64,000 bases of DNA from Agromyces aureus (GCF_001660485.1 NZ_CP013979.1:434001-498000); one strand, 5' to 3'; positions 49,632 through 58,700 are shown, counted from the first letter of the stretch. Numbers and translations: made by a program. Notes: generated by a model from the sequence alone, not told the origin.

Positions 49632-49722
49632 ATTGACCCCTCAGCTGATTCTACGGTGTCGAACTGACCACCGAATCGAGAGCGTGAAGTACGCACTGAT
49701 CACACGACCCGGAGGCAATCAC

Positions 49723-49923
49723 ATGGACGTCAAGCACCTTCTCCTCACCCCTCGCGAGGTGAGCGAATGGACCGGACTCTCAATGGGCGCACTTGCCCAG
49801 CTGCGGTACAAGGGACTGGGTCCCAGTTTCATCAAATTGACACCGAAGACGGTTCGCTACATCCCCGAGCAGGTCGAAGCCTGGATCGAAGAGAGCGTTC
49901 GCACCCAGACGGGGCAGCAGTGA
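49723..49923 (+). CDS. xis: Excisionase-like HTH DNA-binding protein
   Basis: 66 aa MerR/AlpA-type winged helix: LLLTPREVSEWTGLSMGALA, then YKGLGPSFIKLTPKTVRY and VEAWIEES. Such proteins act as recombination directionality factors or as activators at the start of integrative element operons. A strong SD (GGAGG) lies 7 bp before the ATG. It overlaps the next gene and opens the run of genes to about 55 kb. Confidence 0.85.
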   Translation: MDVKHLLLTPREVSEWTGLSMGALAQLRYKGLGPSFIKLTPKTVRYIPEQVEAWIEESVRTQTGQQ

Positions 49924-50291
49924 TCGTCGGCATCGGGGGCGAGCCGGAAGTAGGTGTCACCTTCTTCGGCCGAGGCATCCCGCCCCTGAATGAGGATGAG
50001 CTCTGGGAGTACATCTCCTCCAGCGCTCACGGGTGGCAGACATGGCTCGACGGCTACGGCGCCGGGTTCGCCGCAGCGCAGGGCGCGCTCATCGACCGGG
50101 TGCTCCGAGCAGAAGCGGATGCCGATCGCTACTACATGCTCGCCTTCAACCCGCGTGAGACTGCAAAGGTCCTCGAAAGCTACGTACAGCGCTGCATCCG
50201 TCGTGGTGAGCCCGAGCGTGCACGACGGGCACAGGAGCGCATCGATCGGCTGTTTCCGACGGGCCGCTTTCAGTTGACGGGTGCACGCTGA
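49920..50291 (+). CDS. Small conserved element protein of unknown function
   Basis: 123 aa. GTG start overlaps the excisionase stop (GTGA), and its stop overlaps the DUF3631 start by 1 nt. The sequence has an acidic N-terminal part (GIPPLNEDELWEYISSSAHG) and an Arg-rich helical C-terminus (ESYVQRCIRRGEPERARRAQ). It is not recognised. Tight coupling to its neighbours suggests a role in element replication or excision. Confidence 0.7.
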   Translation: MIVGIGGEPEVGVTFFGRGIPPLNEDELWEYISSSAHGWQTWLDGYGAGFAAAQGALIDRVLRAEADADRYYMLAFNPRETAKVLESYVQRCIRRGEPERARRAQERIDRLFPTGRFQLTGAR

Positions 50292-51436
50292 TGCTCACCG
50301 GTGCCGACATCCTCGACAAGACGAAGGCGGCGCTTGCCGACTATTGCATCCTGCCGTCAGCCGAGGCGCTCGACGCGATCACGCTGTGGATCGCGATGAC
50401 CCACGCCTCGGCTGCGTTCGACTTTGCACCCCGGCTCGTTGTGAAGTCGGTGGAGAAGCGGAGCGGCAAGACCAGGGTGCTCGAGGTCGTCGACGGCATG
50501 AGTCACGACCCGATCCGCTTGGTGAATGCTTCGATCTCTTACCTGTTCAGGCGAGTCGAGCTCGCCGGCGATCAGCCGCCCACCCTGCTCCTCGACGAGG
50601 CCGACACGTTATTCGGATCGCCACGACAGGCAGAGCGGAACGAGGACCTGCGAGGCCTCCTCAACTCGGGATTCCAAAGAGGAACGCTCTACGGGCGCGT
50701 TGAAGGACAGACGCTCAAACCCCGCGAGTACCGCACGTTCGCGATGGCAGCACTGGCCGGCATCGGCGACCTACCGGACACCATCGAAGACCGAGCCATC
50801 GTCGTGCGGATCAAGCGACGTGGCCCCGGGGAGTATGCCATGCCGTTCCGTAGCCGCAACGACGGAGGCCGGCTTCAACAGATCCGCTCCGAGCTCGCTG
50901 CCTGGTTGGAGGACTCGATCGACGATCTGGCCGCGCTCCGCCCGGACCTTCCCGTCGTCGACCGGGCAGCCGATGTCTGGGAACCCCTCTGCGCCATCGC
51001 CGACTACGCCGGAGGCCAGTGGCCCCGACAAGCGTGGCAGGCGGCGAAGAGCCTGACGTCTGCGCAGTATGACTCGGTTGTCGATTCATCGTTCTCGGCG
51101 CAGCTGTTGAACGATGTGCGGATCGTGTTCGGTCAGCTCGGAACGCCCAAGGCGCTCCCAACGGCAATCATCATCGAGCGGCTCAGCGCCCTGGACGAAG
51201 CGCCCTGGAGGACGCTCAACGGAACCGGGCTCGACCCGCGGATCCTGTCGCGCCGGCTCACTCCATACGGCGTCCGCCCCGTCAGCGTTCGAATCGGAAC
51301 CGAGGTGGTCCGCGGCTACCGCCACGCCGATCTCAAAGACGCGTGGGACCGCTACCTCGAGCCCGAAACGCAGGGCGATACAACCGCGACATCCGCTACT
51401 CAGCAGCCGCCGTCTGTAGCGCTCGTCACGACGTAG
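50291..51436 (+). CDS. DUF3631 domain ATPase
   Basis: 381 aa. The DUF3631 family pattern is visible: ITLWIAMTHASAAFDFAPRL, a Walker A-like VKSVEKRSGKTRVLEVV, Walker B-like TLLLDEADTLFG, then PDTIEDRAIVVRIKRRGPGE. These proteins resemble the ATPase part of phage/plasmid primase-helicases and are common in actinobacterial integrative elements. A DNA replication or maintenance role is inferred. It is coupled to the previous gene. Confidence 0.85.
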   Translation: MLTGADILDKTKAALADYCILPSAEALDAITLWIAMTHASAAFDFAPRLVVKSVEKRSGKTRVLEVVDGMSHDPIRLVNASISYLFRRVELAGDQPPTLLLDEADTLFGSPRQAERNEDLRGLLNSGFQRGTLYGRVEGQTLKPREYRTFAMAALAGIGDLPDTIEDRAIVVRIKRRGPGEYAMPFRSRNDGGRLQQIRSELAAWLEDSIDDLAALRPDLPVVDRAADVWEPLCAIADYAGGQWPRQAWQAAKSLTSAQYDSVVDSSFSAQLLNDVRIVFGQLGTPKALPTAIIIERLSALDEAPWRTLNGTGLDPRILSRRLTPYGVRPVSVRIGTEVVRGYRHADLKDAWDRYLEPETQGDTTATSATQQPPSVALVTT

Positions 51437-51439
51437 CGG

Positions 51440-51637
51440 ATGTCACCGCTACATGAATCTCACCCAGAACCAATCGAAGAAGGGGTCGACATGTACCGAG
51501 ACCGTCGCTGGATGAACACCCGAACGAAAAGCGGAGCAAGCTATAGCGTTAGGTGCCCTAACGCCGCCAATGCCGATGCGGATGCCTCGGACGCCAACCT
51601 GCCGGGTGGGCGCTGCGCTGGGCAGGAGGCGCGATGA
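51440..51637 (+). CDS. Possible small protein ahead of mobC
   Basis: 65 aa, starting 3 nt after the DUF3631 stop and ending 4 nt into the mobC start (ATGA). The sequence is polar (EPIEEGVDMYRDRRWMNTRT) with two Cys but no family signature. A palindrome at 51546-51564 lies inside it, so this stretch may be a cis-acting site rather than a gene. Confidence 0.3.
   Translation: MSPLHESHPEPIEEGVDMYRDRRWMNTRTKSGASYSVRCPNAANADADASDANLPGGRCAGQEAR
51546..51564. other. Hairpin upstream of mobC, candidate oriT element
   Basis: GCGTTAGG-TGC-CCTAACGC, perfect 8-bp arms with a 3-nt loop, 70 bp upstream of the mobC start. Short inverted repeats just ahead of mobC mark the nic region in many mobilisable elements. 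The GC/AT content differs from its surroundings. Confidence 0.4.
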
Positions 51638-52140
51638 GCGCCCAGATTGACGGGGGAGCCCGTCGACAAATACATGCCGGAGAGGCCAGGTCAAAGCGCT
51701 ACGTCGTCAAGGTCACTCCGACCGACGAGACACGGCTCGAGGCCGCCGCCGGTGAACGCCAGATCACCGTCGCACGGCTCCTCGTGGAGTCGGCGCTCGC
51801 CCCGCTTGGCGACCCTGAGTCCGGTCCGGCGCTGACCGAAACCGATCGGCGCGACCTGCTGACAGCGATTCTTGCGCTGCGGCAATTGGCATCGAGCTCG
51901 GCCAACAACGTGAACCAGATCGCGAAGTACGCCAACGAGAACCGGCTCTTTCCAGTCGAGGCCGCCGAGGCCCTCATGGTCACGCGCGAGCTGCTGCTTC
52001 GGATCGATGAGTTCCTCGACCGATTCCATCCGCAGTCAGAACTCGCGAGACGTCGTCGAGGACGTGATGTCGCCGTGGAGCGCGTCGATCGGCAGTGGGC
52101 CGATCTGCTCGGTCATCAGAAACGAGAGGAAGAGGGATGA
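51634..52140 (+). CDS. mobC: MobC-like relaxosome accessory protein
   Basis: 168 aa. An N-terminal ribbon-helix-helix-like part (RYVVKVTPTDETRLEAAAGE, ITVARLLVESAL) is followed by the MobC signature SSANNVNQIAKYANENRLFP. MobC opens the DNA at oriT for a relaxase. GCAGGAGG lies before the ATG. The usual relaxase gene does not follow; a membrane protein gene does, overlapping by 4 nt. Confidence 0.85.
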   Translation: MSAQIDGGARRQIHAGEARSKRYVVKVTPTDETRLEAAAGERQITVARLLVESALAPLGDPESGPALTETDRRDLLTAILALRQLASSSANNVNQIAKYANENRLFPVEAAEALMVTRELLLRIDEFLDRFHPQSELARRRRGRDVAVERVDRQWADLLGHQKREEEG

Positions 52141-52832
52141 GCAAGAAGGATGAGTCACGACCGAGCCCCTTCGCTTCGCCGTCGTGGATCGCGTCGGCGG
52201 TCTTCGTCGGCGGTCTGATGGTTCTTGGCGTGGTGGTCTCGATCGGAATCGTGCAGAAGGACTCGTCGCCCTCTGAGCACGGTTCCCCAAGAGCTGTTGC
52301 CGCGTGTGCTCACGTGTCGCAGAACCTCGAGGCCTCCGATCTACAGGAGGCGGACTGGGATGCGATCGGGGATGTCTATGCTCCGTCGGTGGCCGGAGTC
52401 GGGCCGGCGCTCGTTGAGACAGACGGATTCCGTCGGTGCTTCGCAAGGTCCGAGCCCGGAGCAGTGGTTGCTGCCGCCACGTACGTCGCCATCGGCAGCG
52501 GCCGACCAGAGCTGAGCGACCGGCTTGCTTCGGACGCCACCTTGCCGGGACCCGGGCGCGACGCGGCGATTGCGCAGACGGATGCCTCGTCGACCGGATC
52601 GAGCGCCGGGCTTCAGATCGTCGCCTACCAAGTCGCCCGGTACACGACCACCGACGCAGAGATCAGGATTGCCGTGCGATCAGTCGATGGGCGGCTCGTG
52701 GCCGGCTCGGTTCCCCTCCGGTGGGCAGACGACGACTGGAAGCTGGTCGTCGATCCAGCGACTGGACGATATGTCGAGCTCGCGGCTATCCCGAATCTTG
52801 CCGGGATGGCCCCGTGGGGCGCGAACCAATGA
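52137..52832 (+). CDS. VirB8/TcpC-like conjugation membrane protein
   Basis: 231 aa. A short polar N-terminus, one TM (~18-40, SAVFVGGLMVLGVVVSIGIV) and an extracytoplasmic alpha/beta domain fit the VirB8/TcpC/NTF2-like layout (FRRCFARSEPGAVVAAATYV, VPLRWADDDWKLVVDP). It overlaps mobC and the next gene (ATGA both sides). Assigned from topology and context; no strict motif exists. Confidence 0.6.
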   Translation: MSKKDESRPSPFASPSWIASAVFVGGLMVLGVVVSIGIVQKDSSPSEHGSPRAVAACAHVSQNLEASDLQEADWDAIGDVYAPSVAGVGPALVETDGFRRCFARSEPGAVVAAATYVAIGSGRPELSDRLASDATLPGPGRDAAIAQTDASSTGSSAGLQIVAYQVARYTTTDAEIRIAVRSVDGRLVAGSVPLRWADDDWKLVVDPATGRYVELAAIPNLAGMAPWGANQ

Positions 52833-54304
52833 GCTGCGAGTTCGGGAACTGGAGCTGCGAGCTCGGTGAGGCAGTCGGCCAGTGGGTCGGGGGAGCGACT
52901 GGTCAGGCGCTTGTGGCGATTGCAGAGGCACTCGCCGATGGCCTGGGCCAACTGGTCCGCGCGCTCGGGACGATGTGGGTCGCGGTGCCCTCGCCCAAGA
53001 TCGTTGCGAACCAGGAGATCTCGAGCATCGGCAGCTCGACCGATGGTGTCGTCATGATGTTGAACTGGGCCAGTTGGCTCGCCCTCATCGTCTGCATGCT
53101 CTCGCTGATCGGCTTCGGTGCGACGCTTGGGCTTCGTCGAGGGAACGAGCGCCTACGACGCCTTGGGAGCATCCTCCTTGCGGTGGTCATGGTCAGTGGT
53201 GCCGGGTCGATCGTCGGTTACCTCGTGACCAGCCAGAGCGCGGAAGCCTCGCCCGCGATCGGATTCATTCACGAGTCGTTGCAGCCGCTGGTGATCGGGC
53301 TTGCCGTGTTCAGCCTCATCATCGCTGCCGTCCGCACGGCGTGGGAGCAGCGAGCAGATGGTGCGCGTCAAGCGCTGTCGTCCCTGCTCACGCTCGCCGT
53401 CGTCACCGGTGGAGGGCTCACGGCCGTGGCCGTACTCGTCGCTGCATCCGACGCGCTCGCAAGCGAGATCCTGACGAACTCGAGCACAGGGCGGAGCTTC
53501 GAAGAGAATCTGCTCGCCATGCTCGGTGTCGCGCATGTCGCAACCGGAGGATCTGGCGTGCTGATCGTCATCGTGCTCGGGACCGTGGCGCTCTGCGGCT
53601 CGATCGTGCAGATCGGACTCATGGTGCTGAGGAGCGGGATGCTCGTGCTCCTGGCCGGGATCCTGCCGCTTTCGGCCAGCTTCACGAACACCGCGGTCGG
53701 CGCGAACTGGTTCCGGAAGTGCATCGGATGGCTTCTGGCGTTCATTCTCTACAAGCCCGCCGCCGCGTTGATCTACGCCACCGCGTTCCAGCTCGTCGGA
53801 ACGGACCTGTTCGCGAGCGACGGCACGGGCATCTGGGCGGGCGTGGCTGGCGTTGCCATGATGCTCATGGCGCTGCTTGCGCTCCCGGCGCTCATGCGAT
53901 TCGTGGCACCTGTTTTGGCGATGCAGGCCGGTGGCGCCGGTCTGGGCGCTTCGATGGCCCGCATCGGGGCAGAGGTGCCCACCGGAGCGGTTCGGGCATT
54001 CCAAGGGGCCCGGACCAGCGGGACGGCTTCCTCTGGGGGATCGGCGGCGATGGCGAGCAGCGGGGCAGCGTCCGGTTCGGCCGCGAGTGGAGCGGCCCTC
54101 GGTGGGGCGGCAGCAGCGGGTGGAATCGCTATGCCGGCGGTTGCTGCTGTCGGCACCGCGATCGCTGCGGGGCAGAAAGCCGCCGACGGCGTGAAGTCTG
54201 GGGCCGAGCAAGCCGCCGCTGCCCCATCCCAGGGTGCTTCCGGCCCGGATGCCCGAGCCACGCCGTCCGGTGCGCCGGAGACGAGACCGCGCCCTGGCGC
54301 TTAA
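52829..54304 (+). CDS. Multi-pass conjugation channel protein (VirB6/TrbL-like)
   Basis: 491 aa with about eight hydrophobic segments (e.g. WASWLALIVCMLSLIGFGAT, PLVIGLAVFSLIIAAVRTAW, VLIVIVLGTVALCGSIVQIG) and a long Ala/Gly/Ser-rich soluble tail from ~390. The pattern, including ANWFRKCIGWLLAFILYKPA, is that of actinobacterial SCO6881-type TrbL/VirB6 proteins of conjugative elements. It overlaps the VirB8-like gene. Confidence 0.75.
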   Translation: MSCEFGNWSCELGEAVGQWVGGATGQALVAIAEALADGLGQLVRALGTMWVAVPSPKIVANQEISSIGSSTDGVVMMLNWASWLALIVCMLSLIGFGATLGLRRGNERLRRLGSILLAVVMVSGAGSIVGYLVTSQSAEASPAIGFIHESLQPLVIGLAVFSLIIAAVRTAWEQRADGARQALSSLLTLAVVTGGGLTAVAVLVAASDALASEILTNSSTGRSFEENLLAMLGVAHVATGGSGVLIVIVLGTVALCGSIVQIGLMVLRSGMLVLLAGILPLSASFTNTAVGANWFRKCIGWLLAFILYKPAAALIYATAFQLVGTDLFASDGTGIWAGVAGVAMMLMALLALPALMRFVAPVLAMQAGGAGLGASMARIGAEVPTGAVRAFQGARTSGTASSGGSAAMASSGAASGSAASGAALGGAAAAGGIAMPAVAAVGTAIAAGQKAADGVKSGAEQAAAAPSQGASGPDARATPSGAPETRPRPGA

Positions 54305-54382
54305 GCCGGTCCGGCGCCATCACCGACGCTGCGAGATCGGCGGTGAGCCATCCGAACCACCCGGCCCGAACCAAGGAGAGAC

Positions 54383-55024
54383 ATGTCCCAGCTGCCCCGA
54401 CGGATCAACCCGGACACCCGACCGGTGCTCGTCGTTGCTGCCAGCCTGACCGCGGTGCTCGGCGGCGTGTCGTTCTTGTTGTCTTACAACGGGCTCACGG
54501 CTACCGCCCCGTGGGCCAGCATTCCGGCGGGACAGGCTTGGACCATTCCCGTGGTCATCGACGGGGCAATCCTCGTCTACACGTTGGCCGTGCTCATCAA
54601 GCGTCGACGGGGTGAACGCGCCGTGCTGTATTGGTCCCTGCTCGCCGCGTTCACCGCAGTGTCTGTGGCAGGCAACGCCTTCCATGCTTGGGATGCTTCG
54701 GCCCAGGACTCCACCGGAATGGCCGGCGCGGCTATCGCGGGCCTCGCGCCGCTCGCCGTCTTGGCGGCGACGCACACGCTCGCTGATCTCATCGTTGAGC
54801 CGGCGCCCGCACGGATCGCTCAGCCAGAGGTGCGATCGGATGTCACGCCAATCGAGCGAGCGGACGCGATGACGCTCTCGGAAGACGAGCCCGTGTCCCG
54901 CGAGCAAGCCGTCGTCACCAGAGCGCGAGCCGGGCTCAGCCAACGGCGGATTGCCGCGGAGCTCGGCATGAGCAAGTCCACCGTTGGCCGCATCCTCACC
55001 AGTGCATCCGTTGAAGTGGAGTGA
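54383..55024 (+). CDS. DUF2637 membrane protein with C-terminal HTH (SpdA-like)
   Basis: 213 aa. Four TM segments fill residues ~15-140 (PVLVVAASLTAVLGGVSFLL, WTIPVVIDGAILVYTLAVLI), the DUF2637 layout found in conjugative actinobacterial plasmids. The C-terminus adds a resolvase-type helix-turn-helix (TRARAGLSQRRIAAELGMSK, STVGRILTSA). It probably helps element transfer or spread and could bind element DNA at the membrane. GGAGAG lies before the ATG. Confidence 0.8.
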   Translation: MSQLPRRINPDTRPVLVVAASLTAVLGGVSFLLSYNGLTATAPWASIPAGQAWTIPVVIDGAILVYTLAVLIKRRRGERAVLYWSLLAAFTAVSVAGNAFHAWDASAQDSTGMAGAAIAGLAPLAVLAATHTLADLIVEPAPARIAQPEVRSDVTPIERADAMTLSEDEPVSREQAVVTRARAGLSQRRIAAELGMSKSTVGRILTSASVEVE

Positions 55025-55060
55025 CTCGCGCTGCTGACAACTCGCGATGCGAGCGAGAAG

Positions 55061-55330
55061 ATGTCGAACATGGAATCTTGTTCGCTTGCTCGGAGCGACG
55101 CGATTGCCCTACTCCGAGTCGTGGCAACGTTGGAAGCACTGATCCAAAGCGGAGCCCTCAGCGATGTGAACGTGGACGCGCTCCGCAGGAGCCTGCAACG
55201 CCATGACGAGCTCGCGGCCGTCGACGATGGCGAGGATCGAGACGTGCAGCAGACCTTGGGCCGGCTAGCCCAGCAGCTTCACCTCGCACTCGGAGACTCC
55301 GACGATCCGACGGCCCGCCCGGTGGGATAG
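55061..55330 (+). CDS. Small hypothetical protein
   Basis: 89 aa, helical, Asp/Glu/Leu-rich (ALLRVVATLEALIQSGALSD, DRDVQQTLGRLAQQLHLALG). Not recognised. It follows the DUF2637 gene by 36 bp in the same direction; the SD (GAGAAG) is weak. An ATG 9 nt downstream is an equal candidate. Confidence 0.5.
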   Translation: MSNMESCSLARSDAIALLRVVATLEALIQSGALSDVNVDALRRSLQRHDELAAVDDGEDRDVQQTLGRLAQQLHLALGDSDDPTARPVG

Positions 55331-55364
55331 CTCAACTCGGCACGGCACCTCACACGGCTCCTGC

Positions 55365-55676
55365 TTATTCGAGCAACCAGTTGAACGTGTCCTCGATGCT
55401 CGCGAGGTCGTCTACAAGCTCGTCTCGATTGGCGTATTCGACCTGAGCCCGCGGAAGCAGGATGCTGGGGGTCGCGTAAAAGACGCGGAAGCTCTGTCCC
55501 TCGCATTGGATCTGCGTCGGCAGAGTCCCCGGCCCGAGGTACGAGGCGGGCCAAGTCCACGAGTCATTCCAGTGCTCAGTCCAACCCTCGTCGCGCCTCG
55601 ATTTCCAACCGCGGGCTTGGAGAAACTCGTCGGCCACGGGATCGTACGGTGCAACGAATGTATCCAGCTCTTCCAA
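55365..55676 (-). CDS. Small hypothetical protein
   Basis: 103 aa, acidic and aromatic-rich (DEFLQARGWKSRRDEGWTEH, WNDSWTWPASYLGPG). Not recognised. It reads against the conjugation genes and ends 35 bp from the stop of the preceding gene. The composition is that of a real soluble protein rather than a GC shadow. Confidence 0.5.
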   Translation of the reverse strand: MEELDTFVAPYDPVADEFLQARGWKSRRDEGWTEHWNDSWTWPASYLGPGTLPTQIQCEGQSFRVFYATPSILLPRAQVEYANRDELVDDLASIEDTFNWLLE

Positions 55677-56220
55677 ATTAGTGTCCTCTCGTGCTCAACA
55701 ATCGTGAGCCGCAGCTCGAAGCGGGCGCGTCTCCATGTAGTGGCGGGTGCCGCTACGACACAAGATGGCGGTCAAGCATCCGCGCGGATGTCGCGCTGTT
55801 GCGGTCGTAGCGGTGGAGGGCCTCGTGGGAGGCAGCGCCACTACGAGCCGATGCGGCATCTTTTTGAGACGCCTGTGTTCAAGGTCGCCCGTCCGGGGAA
55901 GGCAGAATCGTCCAACTACATGTTGGACGAGGGCTGCAATAGCCGACCTCACCACGGCGCGGATGAGCTCAAGCTTGAGCGCTTAGGACGCCGTCACCGG
56001 GAACGCTGTGCGGGCAGGTCTACGGGATCCTCGACCGGCGGCTGTCCCTCGGCGCAACGCCTCGAGCGCGAGAACCGCCACCGACCGTCTTGCGGACGCC
56101 AGTTGAAGCCTTCGAACATGCTCAGCGATCCGGTGTCACTGCCTGCTGCAGCACATGTTGACAGGGCGTCTCAAACAGGATCTGCCGGGGATCGGATCGA
56201 GTCCGACCTCGACAGTTAGC
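55677..56220. other. Gene-poor segment in the element
   Basis: About 540 bp in which no frame has a believable protein; translations are Arg/Ser-rich and broken. It may hold decayed element genes and the promoters of the flanking genes. I see no repeat or hairpin that stands out. Confidence 0.4.
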
Positions 56221-56823
56221 ATGACTGCCATGGCCAAGGGAGACTGCGAAGCCGCGGTGGCTACTGCCGCCGCAGCAGACGAAATCATGTTGTCGAAGAT
56301 GCCGGGAGTCGAGTGGCTGAACACTCGGGGCCATTTGCACCTGCCAGCTCGCGCGGCTGCAGCAATGCCCGTTATGGAGCGCGCGTTCGAACTGCTTGGC
56401 GGTGACTCTGTGGCAATGCAGAGTAAGCGTTTGTCCAAACTGCCGAATGACCTTCTACACGAGGCGTCGCGCACGATGGTAGAGGTTGATGAATTCCAGC
56501 ACTTCACTTCGATGCGCGGCCTCACCCTCGATGTGCTCGAGGATCAGTCGGTCGGGTACGACGCCGCGGCCTACCGCGAGCTCGTCAGGACGTGGCATCC
56601 AAAGTCAGACCGGTACTTCCACTCGAAGATCACGAGGGGCTTTCCCGGGCCCTTTTCGCGGGGGCGTGGCCGCGCATACTTCGACCTATTGCGCGACGTT
56701 GTCAGCCCACTCATGGGGTACCAGGTAATCCGGGTTCCAGCAGTTGACGAAGCGACTTCCGATTCCCTGAAGGGCGCCGCTGCATACGCCCGGTCGAGGC
56801 ACACGTTGCTCGCGCTCATATGA
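56221..56823 (+). CDS. Hypothetical protein, possible nuclease-like fold
   Basis: 200 aa. A conserved-looking block TMVEVDEFQHFTSMRGLTLD, then RGRAYFDLLRDVVSPLMGY, fits a small globular enzyme; the VDEFQH context resembles metal-binding acids of PD-(D/E)xK-type enzymes, a weak inference. The ATG at 56221 follows a stop-rich segment. It converges on the CBASS operon with 84 bp between stops and could be an accessory or unrelated cargo. Confidence 0.6.
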   Translation: MTAMAKGDCEAAVATAAAADEIMLSKMPGVEWLNTRGHLHLPARAAAAMPVMERAFELLGGDSVAMQSKRLSKLPNDLLHEASRTMVEVDEFQHFTSMRGLTLDVLEDQSVGYDAAAYRELVRTWHPKSDRYFHSKITRGFPGPFSRGRGRAYFDLLRDVVSPLMGYQVIRVPAVDEATSDSLKGAAAYARSRHTLLALI

Positions 56824-56907
56824 CCGCACGGTCGGCAAGTGGGCGACTGATTGCACAGCAGTGAGCGACCGGCGGGCGCGCGCCTTCTAGGTGCCTCAAC
56901 GGAACGA

Positions 56908-57774
56908 CTAATTCGGAAAGCTGGAACCCAGAATGATTCTCCAGAGGCGCTTGGCCTCGTCATGGTCGCCTCTTGCCTCCGCCTCATTCGCTTTGCGAGC
57001 ACGATCGCTCGCAGACGCCAGCGCTTGAGTGACCTCCTGCCGTCCAGACCAGCTGAGGTAGCCACTGAGCGCCCCCGATTGACCACCCGGATCTCTGACA
57101 TTCAGGTGCGAGGGGGCCCATTCGAAGAAGTTAGCCATGGCACTTTGCCGGTTGTTTCCGAGGGTGCTGAACGTGCTGGCCGCGATCGTCTCCAGATGGA
57201 AAGAGCGAAGCCGTTTCGAGTGCGCGTTGTTCCACTTCTTGAGAAGCCGAACCAGAGGCGCCAGATTGTAGCTGAGGTCCGCATTCTTCTTCGCGAACCA
57301 CGCATTCGCCACCGTTGGAGCAGTGTCGATCCACCTGCCGTCGCCGCCCGGTAAACCGTAGATGTCGTTGCCGTGAGAAAACACCGGCGCCACGTCCACA
57401 TGACCGCCGTTGTTAAAAAAGATGCGAACTGCTTGACCTCGAGCACCTACCTGCGCCGCCGACAATCCGTTGTATGCACGGCGCACTCGATAAAGGAAGG
57501 CCTGCGAGTCGGAACGGTAGGTGTTCCATGCCCCGTTCGCATTCGAGAACACCGCCAGAACGTCGATGTCATCAATGGGGCGGACGATCGTTCCTTTCGC
57601 GGCCGAGCCCATCAAAATGGCGCGGCTAAATGGGAGATCGCTGGTGGGAGGGAAGGCAGCCGTGAGGTTCTCCACAACGCGGTCCTTGCGCGCGTTGACG
57701 ATCGACGTCTTCTGGTAGTCGGTGACGGATATGTCCGACAGGAACTGGGTCATTGCCTGACTGGTGGTTGTCAT
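56908..57774 (-). CDS. CBASS nucleotidyltransferase (CD-NTase)
   Basis: 288 aa SMODS-type nucleotidyltransferase that makes a cyclic oligonucleotide signal on phage infection. The Pol-beta core is visible: MGSAAKGTIVRP (G56-S57), metal acids D69 and D71 in DDIDVLAV, and the third acid D127 in HVDVAPVF. Helical C-terminal part with LVRLLKKWNN. All catalytic residues are present. Its start overlaps the effector stop by 4 nt (ATGA), so it is the second gene of a two-gene operon. Clade and product nucleotide cannot be read from sequence. Confidence 0.92.
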   Translation of the reverse strand: MTTTSQAMTQFLSDISVTDYQKTSIVNARKDRVVENLTAAFPPTSDLPFSRAILMGSAAKGTIVRPIDDIDVLAVFSNANGAWNTYRSDSQAFLYRVRRAYNGLSAAQVGARGQAVRIFFNNGGHVDVAPVFSHGNDIYGLPGGDGRWIDTAPTVANAWFAKKNADLSYNLAPLVRLLKKWNNAHSKRLRSFHLETIAASTFSTLGNNRQSAMANFFEWAPSHLNVRDPGGQSGALSGYLSWSGRQEVTQALASASDRARKANEAEARGDHDEAKRLWRIILGSSFPN

Positions 57775-58700
57775 TCGTCCTCTTGTCGCGGGCGCTTGCT
57801 CAGCTGCGATGCGGCAGCTGACATTGCAGCTTCATTCTTCCGACGCTGAAGCCTGTAGATAAAGTCCGGGACGGTGGGTGTGTCGCGGCGCAGTTCGAAC
57901 AGCGACTCTTGCCAGACGCGCAGGCTCTCGCCGGTGATCGGCTCGTCGTTGCTACCGATCCTCGTTTCGATCTCTCGGTACAGTGCCTCACGATCCCTAG
58001 CCGAGCGCACGATGCCGATGATGTACTCGGTCACATCGAGGAAGGCGGGCAACAGAGGCAGGACAACTCCGAGCAGGAACGTCACCAACGACAGTCCCGT
58101 GATAATGCAGATCGCGATGAGGACCGATGCCCAGATCACGGCGATAATCGACCAGATGACTCCGGTGGACCTCAATAGTCGGTAGCTGTAGGCGGCATTC
58201 GAGCGTTGCGCGATCGCAACGGCAACTTCGCCCGGATCATCTTCGGCCACGACGTACCAAGCAAGCATCTTCTCCTGCTCGGCAACGGCCACGAGCTCAC
58301 CTTCAGGCCCAGCCGCCAGAGAGATGTCCTCCAGTGACGGCAGTTTCGGACGAGGCGTACCAGAGGGCATCTCGTAGACGTAGAAGTCAAATTGCTCCTG
58401 GACTGCCGCAGCCTGCTCGGTGCTCTCCTTCTGCGCCCGCATCAGCAGTGTTCGGCCGAGGAAGAGCCAGGCCCCAGCGATACTTGCAACCACGACACTG
58501 CTCTGTGGCCAGACCACCGCTACGATTGGCGCGGCGAGTCCGATCACGAGCATCCCGAACCAGCGAATCGCGACCCAGCGCTTAGCACGCGAGTACAGGC
58601 GCTTTTGGGCAATCAGTAGTCGCAACGCATCGACATTTTCTTGGCGACGCAGAAGGGTCGCTCCAGAAGCCGGTGGCGTGTAGTCGGACGTTGTTGTCAT
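57771..58700 (-). CDS. S-4TM membrane effector of CBASS
   Basis: 309 aa, SMODS-associating 4TM (S-4TM) family. Two TM segments (~46-86: FGMLVIGLAAPIVAVVW, VVVASIAGAWLFLGRTLL), a cytoplasmic domain (~90-180), two more TM (~186-235: VIWSIIAVIWASVLIAICII, LVTFLLGVVLPLLPAFLDV) and a helical C-terminus with LRRDTPTVPDFIYRLQR. By family knowledge it is predicted to disrupt the membrane when the nucleotide signal binds. It precedes and overlaps the CD-NTase gene. Confidence 0.85.
   Translation of the reverse strand: MTTTSDYTPPASGATLLRRQENVDALRLLIAQKRLYSRAKRWVAIRWFGMLVIGLAAPIVAVVWPQSSVVVASIAGAWLFLGRTLLMRAQKESTEQAAAVQEQFDFYVYEMPSGTPRPKLPSLEDISLAAGPEGELVAVAEQEKMLAWYVVAEDDPGEVAVAIAQRSNAAYSYRLLRSTGVIWSIIAVIWASVLIAICIITGLSLVTFLLGVVLPLLPAFLDVTEYIIGIVRSARDREALYREIETRIGSNDEPITGESLRVWQESLFELRRDTPTVPDFIYRLQRRKNEAAMSAAASQLSKRPRQEDE

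Noticed and set aside
49626..49645. Similarity of TTGACCCCTCAG to TTGACCCCTGAG at 59096 as IS ends
   Set aside because: No transposase or target duplication, and the similarity is only 11 of 12 bases.
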